NCBI GenBank assembly: GCA_016715995.1
Contig: JADJXF010000020.1
Coordinates: forward strand, 57,933 to 121,932
From: Flavobacteriales bacterium
GTDB lineage: Bacteria; Bacteroidota; Bacteroidia; Flavobacteriales_F; PHOS-HE28
DNA length: 64,000 nucleotides
Direction of reading: 5' to 3'
The notes beneath the pieces were generated by a model, which saw nothing but the letters and a program-made list of their open reading frames with translations, was not told the DNA's origin and made no database searches. Each line of letters starts with the position of its first letter. Position 1 is the first letter of the stretch. Positions 60,381 through 64,000 of this stretch are shown here, one piece after another. A program made the translations under genes and the position numbers.

Positions 60381-62288
60381 ATGGTTGATAAGAGTTATGG
60401 AGAGGAGCATATCCGCTCCTTGGATTGGAAGGAGCACATCCGGCTGCGGCCGGGCATGTACATCGGCAAGCTGGGCGACGGCAGCAGCTACGACGACGGC
60501 ATCTACATCCTGCTGAAGGAGGTGCTGGACAATTGCATCGATGAGTACGTGATGGGCCACGGCAAGAAGGTGGACATCACCATCGAGGGCTCAAAGGTCA
60601 CCGTGCGGGATTACGGCCGCGGCGTGCCGCTGGGCAAGGTGATCGATGTGGTGAGCAAGATCAACACCGGAGCCAAGTACGACAGCAAGGCGTTCAAGAA
60701 GAGCGTGGGCCTGAATGGCGTTGGCACCAAAGCGGTGAACGCGTTGAGCAGCTACTTCCGCATCGAGAGCGTGCGCGATGGTGAGCTGATGCGCGCGGAG
60801 TTCGATCGCGGCGTGCTGCGCAGGAACAACAAGCTGGTGAAGACCGACGAGCCCAATGGCACCCGCGTGGTCTTCGAGCCTGACGAGCAGATGTTCCGGC
60901 ACTTCCAGTACCGCGACCAGCACATCGAGCGCCTGATCTGGAACTACTGCTACCTGAATACCGGCCTCACCATCCACTACAACGGCAACAAGTTCCAGAG
61001 CAAGGACGGCTTGAAGGACCTGCTGGTGGAGCGCATGGACGGTGAGCCGCTCTATCCCATCATCCACCTGCGCGGCGACGATATCGAGGTGGCCATCACC
61101 CACGCCAACCATTACGGCGAGGAGTACTACAGCTTCGTGAATGGCCAGCACACCACGCAGGGCGGCACGCACCAGGGCGCCTTCCGCGAGGCGGTCGCGA
61201 AGACGATCAAGGACTTCTTCAAGAAGGAGTGGGAGGCCGGCGACGTGCGCACGGGCATCGTGGCGGCCATCAGCGTGAAGGTGATGGAGCCTGTGTTCGA
61301 GAGCCAAACCAAGACCAAGCTCGGCAGCTTGGAGATCGAGCCCGGCGGCCAGAGCGTGCGCGGCTTCGTCGGCGATTTCATCGGCAAGGAGCTCGACAAC
61401 CACCTACACAAATTCCCGCAGGTGGCCGAGGTGCTGCAAGGGCGCATCCTGCAGAACGAACGCGAGCGCAAAGAGCTGAGCGGCATCCGCAAGCTGGCCC
61501 GCGAGCGCGCGAAGAAGGCCAGTTTGCACAACCGCAAGCTGCGCGACTGCCGCGTCCACCTCACCGACGCGAAGAAGGACGACCGCAAACTCGCCACCAC
61601 GCTCTTCATCACCGAGGGCGACAGCGCCAGCGGCAGCATCACCAAGAGCCGCGACGTGGAGACGCAGGCCGTCTTCAGCCTCAAGGGCAAGCCGCTGAAC
61701 TGCTACGGGCTCACCAAGAAGGTGGTGTACGAGAACGAGGAGTTCAACCTCATCCAGTCCGCGCTCGACATCGAGGACGGCATGGATGGCCTGCGGTACA
61801 ACAAGATCGTCATCGCCACCGATGCCGACGTGGACGGCATGCACATCCGCCTGCTGCTGATGACCTTTTTCCTGCAGTTCTTCCCCGATCTGGTGAAGAA
61901 CGACCACCTCTACATCTTGCAGACCCCGCTCTTCCGCGTGCGCAACAAGAAGGAGACGATTTATTGCTACAGCGATGAGGAGCGGCAGCGCGCCATCCTC
62001 AAGCTCGGCAAGGGCGCGGAGATCACGCGCTTCAAGGGCCTCGGCGAGATCAGCCCCGACGAGTTCAAGCACTTCATCGGGGAGGACATCCGGCTGGAAC
62101 CGGTGATGATCACCAAGGAGGCCAGCGTTCACGAGCTCCTCGACTTCTACATGGGCAAGAACACCCCCGAGCGGCAGGGATTCATCATCCAGAACCTGCG
62201 CGTGGAGAAGGACCTCGTGCAGGATCAGGCCATCGACCCGGTGAAGGTGATCGCCCGGAAGCTGGAGGAGGTGGAGGAAGAAGCATGA
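60381..62288 (+). CDS. parE: DNA topoisomerase IV subunit B
   Basis: A 635-residue type IIA topoisomerase ATPase subunit. The GHKL ATPase has the N-box LLKEVLDNCIDEYVMGHG, the VRDYGRGVPLGK loop and GLNGVGTKAVNALS. The transducer Lys is in QTKTKLGSLE and the TOPRIM metal site in LFITEGDSASGSITKSRD and VIATDADVDGMHIRLLL. The size, without the ~170-residue insert of many GyrB proteins, and the parC gene downstream support ParE. With ParC it separates linked daughter chromosomes. Its stop overlaps the next gene as ATGA. Confidence 0.93.
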   Translation: MVDKSYGEEHIRSLDWKEHIRLRPGMYIGKLGDGSSYDDGIYILLKEVLDNCIDEYVMGHGKKVDITIEGSKVTVRDYGRGVPLGKVIDVVSKINTGAKYDSKAFKKSVGLNGVGTKAVNALSSYFRIESVRDGELMRAEFDRGVLRRNNKLVKTDEPNGTRVVFEPDEQMFRHFQYRDQHIERLIWNYCYLNTGLTIHYNGNKFQSKDGLKDLLVERMDGEPLYPIIHLRGDDIEVAITHANHYGEEYYSFVNGQHTTQGGTHQGAFREAVAKTIKDFFKKEWEAGDVRTGIVAAISVKVMEPVFESQTKTKLGSLEIEPGGQSVRGFVGDFIGKELDNHLHKFPQVAEVLQGRILQNERERKELSGIRKLARERAKKASLHNRKLRDCRVHLTDAKKDDRKLATTLFITEGDSASGSITKSRDVETQAVFSLKGKPLNCYGLTKKVVYENEEFNLIQSALDIEDGMDGLRYNKIVIATDADVDGMHIRLLLMTFFLQFFPDLVKNDHLYILQTPLFRVRNKKETIYCYSDEERQRAILKLGKGAEITRFKGLGEISPDEFKHFIGEDIRLEPVMITKEASVHELLDFYMGKNTPERQGFIIQNLRVEKDLVQDQAIDPVKVIARKLEEVEEEA

Positions 62289-63016
62289 GGTCCATCGCGC
62301 GCGATACCGCCCTTTGCTGCGGACTTATTGTCCTGCTGCTCGCCTGTGCAGAGGCTACGGGCCAGAGCACCGGCAAAGTGCGCGTGTTCTGCGAGCCCGG
62401 AGCTTGCGCGTACGTATTGGATGGGAAGAACCGGCTCAGCGACCGCGAGCTGACGCTGATGGAAGGCCCGCACCGCTTCGTCTTCTGGGCGCCGGAGCGC
62501 CGCATGCTCGACACCACCTTCCTGGTGCTGGCAAACACCACGCGCGAGCTGAAGGTGCAGCTCCGCTACTCCGAGGAGTACATCGATTACCGTCGCAAGG
62601 CCGATCGCCATACGCGCAGCGACCGTTGGCTGCGCTACGGGCCGCCGGTGGTTGCGGTGGGCGCGGGCGCTTGGGCGGGCGTCAGCATCAAGCGGGCGAT
62701 CGATGCGCGCAAGGACCTCGATGCCCTGGAGGACGAGTACTACAACGCTTCTTACCCTGCCGGCCTCAGCGACTTGAAAGACGAGCGTATCCCTGCCGCG
62801 AACAAGGAGCTGCGCGATGCACGGACCATGGCTTACGTGAGCAGCGGCGTCTTCGTGGCGTCGGCTGCTGCTGCATGGTATGTGCGTCATAAGCTGCGCA
62901 ATGGTCCACCCGTCTTCGAGGACAAGGAGAAGCTGCGCTTCGATGGACTGGTCTGGTTGCCGGGACGTGATAACGGTGGCGCATGGATGGCGAGCCTAAC
63001 CCTTCCGATCCGATGA
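62285..63016 (+). CDS. exported protein of unknown function in the parE-parC operon
   Basis: A 243-residue exported protein. A signal or lipoprotein-like start (CCGLIVLLLACAEATGQS) is followed by a PEGA-like small beta domain (VRVFCEPGACAYVLDGKNRL, LTLMEGPHRFVFWAPERRML). Two hydrophobic segments (VVAVGAGAWAGVSIKRAI, AYVSSGVFVASAAAAWYV) enclose a helical region (DLDALEDEYYNAS, ELRDARTMA), so it may be bound to a membrane. No family is assigned. It overlaps parE and the next gene by four bases each, so it is made with topoisomerase IV, which is unexpected for an exported protein. Confidence 0.7.
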   Translation: MRSIARDTALCCGLIVLLLACAEATGQSTGKVRVFCEPGACAYVLDGKNRLSDRELTLMEGPHRFVFWAPERRMLDTTFLVLANTTRELKVQLRYSEEYIDYRRKADRHTRSDRWLRYGPPVVAVGAGAWAGVSIKRAIDARKDLDALEDEYYNASYPAGLSDLKDERIPAANKELRDARTMAYVSSGVFVASAAAAWYVRHKLRNGPPVFEDKEKLRFDGLVWLPGRDNGGAWMASLTLPIR

Positions 63017-63438
63017 AGGCATTGCTCGCTGCATCCGTGATCCTGCTCTTGGCTTTGGGCTGCGGCAAGGGCGAATTGGATCCAGCTGCGCTCAACACCA
63101 ATCCGTTCGATCCGGACTACAATGGTCCTGCGGTGTTCCAGACCGATTCCACCTATCTCATCACGAACGTCATCAACGGTGTGCTCGTGCAGTACCAGGC
63201 CATCGCATTCCATGTGCACGAGGAGCTTTTCACCGCGCCGGCCGAGTACTCCGTCCTGCTGGTGGACCGCACCACGGGTCTTGATCACGTCCTCGACCCG
63301 AATCCCGCAGGCAGCAACCGGTTCATCTTCCTGAAAGGGCAGCCCCAGCCGAACAGCCCCGTGTGCCTGGAGCTCCGGCTCTACAACAACCTCAGCGCTT
63401 CGCGGCCCGAAGAGGCCTGCGTGACTTTGATCCAATGA
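63013..63438 (+). CDS. small lipoprotein in the parE-parC operon
   Basis: A 141-residue lipoprotein (lipobox LLLALGC, Cys16). The mature part begins GKGELDPAALNTNPFDPDYN, a pattern seen in Bacteroidota lipoproteins that start a small beta-sandwich. The rest (AIAFHVHEELFTAPAEYSVL, CLELRLYNNLSASRPEEACV) fits a beta-rich FN3-like domain with two cysteines. Function unknown. The ATG at 63013 overlaps the previous stop (ATGA) and its own stop overlaps the parC start (ATGA). Confidence 0.75.
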   Translation: MKALLAASVILLLALGCGKGELDPAALNTNPFDPDYNGPAVFQTDSTYLITNVINGVLVQYQAIAFHVHEELFTAPAEYSVLLVDRTTGLDHVLDPNPAGSNRFIFLKGQPQPNSPVCLELRLYNNLSASRPEEACVTLIQ

Positions 63439-64000
63439 ACGAGAACAACGACGGCGGACAGAACGGCCACACCAACGGCCACGGCGACCACCTCGGGCAT
63501 GTGCCCGGTGGGGGCCATGCGAGCGGCTTCAGCGTGAGCGGCATGTACCAGGACTGGTTCCTCGATTACGCCAGCTACGTGATCCTGGAACGCGCCGTGC
63601 CGGCCTTGTACGACGGCCTGAAGCCCGTGCAGCGCCGGATACTGCATTCCATGGACGACCTGGATGATGGCCGCTACAACAAGGTGGCCAACATCATCGG
63701 GCACACCATGAAGTACCATCCGCATGGCGACGCCAGCATCGGCGATGCGCTCGTGCAATTGGGCCAGAAGGACCTGCTGATCGACTGCCAGGGCAACTGG
63801 GGCAACACCCTCACCGGCGACAGTGCCGCTGCGCCGCGCTACATCGAGGCACGCCTCAGCAAGTTCGCCAAGGAGGTCGTCTTCAATCCGAAGACCACCG
63901 AATGGCAGCTGAGCTACGACGGGCGCAACAAGGAACCGGTCTTCCTGCCGGTGAAGTTCCCGCTGCTGCTCGCACAGGGCGGCGAGGGCATCGCCGTGGG
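63435..64000 (+). CDS. parC: DNA topoisomerase IV subunit A, 5' part
   Basis: The first 188 codons of ParC; the gene runs off the right edge. A His/Gly-rich lead (NGHTNGHGDHLGHVPGGGHA) precedes the WHD domain start WFLDYASYVILERAVPALYD and GLKPVQRRILHSM. The catalytic Tyr is in AAPRYIEARLSKFAKEV and the metal/DNA loop is KYHPHGDASIGDALVQLGQK. It cuts and rejoins DNA together with ParE. The start overlaps the preceding lipoprotein gene by four bases. The His-rich N-terminus is longer than in E. coli ParC. Confidence 0.93.
   Translation, partial: MNENNDGGQNGHTNGHGDHLGHVPGGGHASGFSVSGMYQDWFLDYASYVILERAVPALYDGLKPVQRRILHSMDDLDDGRYNKVANIIGHTMKYHPHGDASIGDALVQLGQKDLLIDCQGNWGNTLTGDSAAAPRYIEARLSKFAKEVVFNPKTTEWQLSYDGRNKEPVFLPVKFPLLLAQGGEGIAV

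Overview
The window reads as a piece of chromosome from a high-GC member of the Bacteroidota, most likely Flavobacteriales and possibly an environmental or metagenome-assembled genome. The lineage call rests on gldF, gldG and porQ (gliding and type IX secretion), several secreted proteins ending in type IX sorting domains, LytS/LytTR and DUF5777 proteins, a type B L31, and a repeated -7 element close to the Bacteroidota consensus TAnnTTTG. I see no phage, insertion sequence, CRISPR array or rRNA. There is one tRNA, tRNA-Ser(UGA).

Layout. 1-9 kb: the end of rpmE2, then mostly minus-strand genes including four phenylacetate/beta-oxidation enzymes (thiolase, PaaI, PaaH, PaaG), a DNA alkylation repair gene, a YceI lipoprotein, and a tight dapD-glycosyltransferase-paaG run. 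9-19 kb: ruvX, lon, a secreted subtilase, queA, porQ, cmk and ispH. 19-25.6 kb: a secreted hydrolase, then YceI, a propeller-type sensor kinase and a LytTR regulator packed as one operon, then a secreted YCF48-like protein. 25.9-29.1 kb: a compact cluster of two heme-type lipoproteins, a membrane-anchored OB-fold protein, a YceI protein and a DUF5777 barrel. This is my best candidate for an undescribed periplasmic redox or ligand-transfer module. 29-43.7 kb: an M50 protease with CBS domains, universal stress protein, citrate synthase, an exported thioredoxin, a frameshifted POT peptide transporter, a DPP-IV-like peptidase, a TPR membrane protein, an MFS transporter, a small cytochrome, a rhomboid protease and a META protein. 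43.8-48.7 kb: the gldF-gldG-DUF4340 operon next to dnaN, with a perfect DnaA box between them. 48.8-60 kb: small housekeeping genes, the tRNA, and three large secreted proteins including two metalloproteases. 60.3-64 kb: a topoisomerase IV operon (parE, two small exported proteins, parC) that runs off the window.

How it fits together. Many genes export proteins to the periplasm, outer membrane or outside, served by the type IX machinery (porQ, gldFG). Genes are often translationally coupled by ATGA/GTGA/TAATG overlaps. At about ten genes the -7-like element ends only 3-6 bases before the start codon, which suggests leaderless mRNAs. Short tandem repeats sit at gene ends and inside one LPS-type glycosyltransferase gene. 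Two probable single-base frameshifts (POT transporter, third YceI) may be assembly errors or true lesions.
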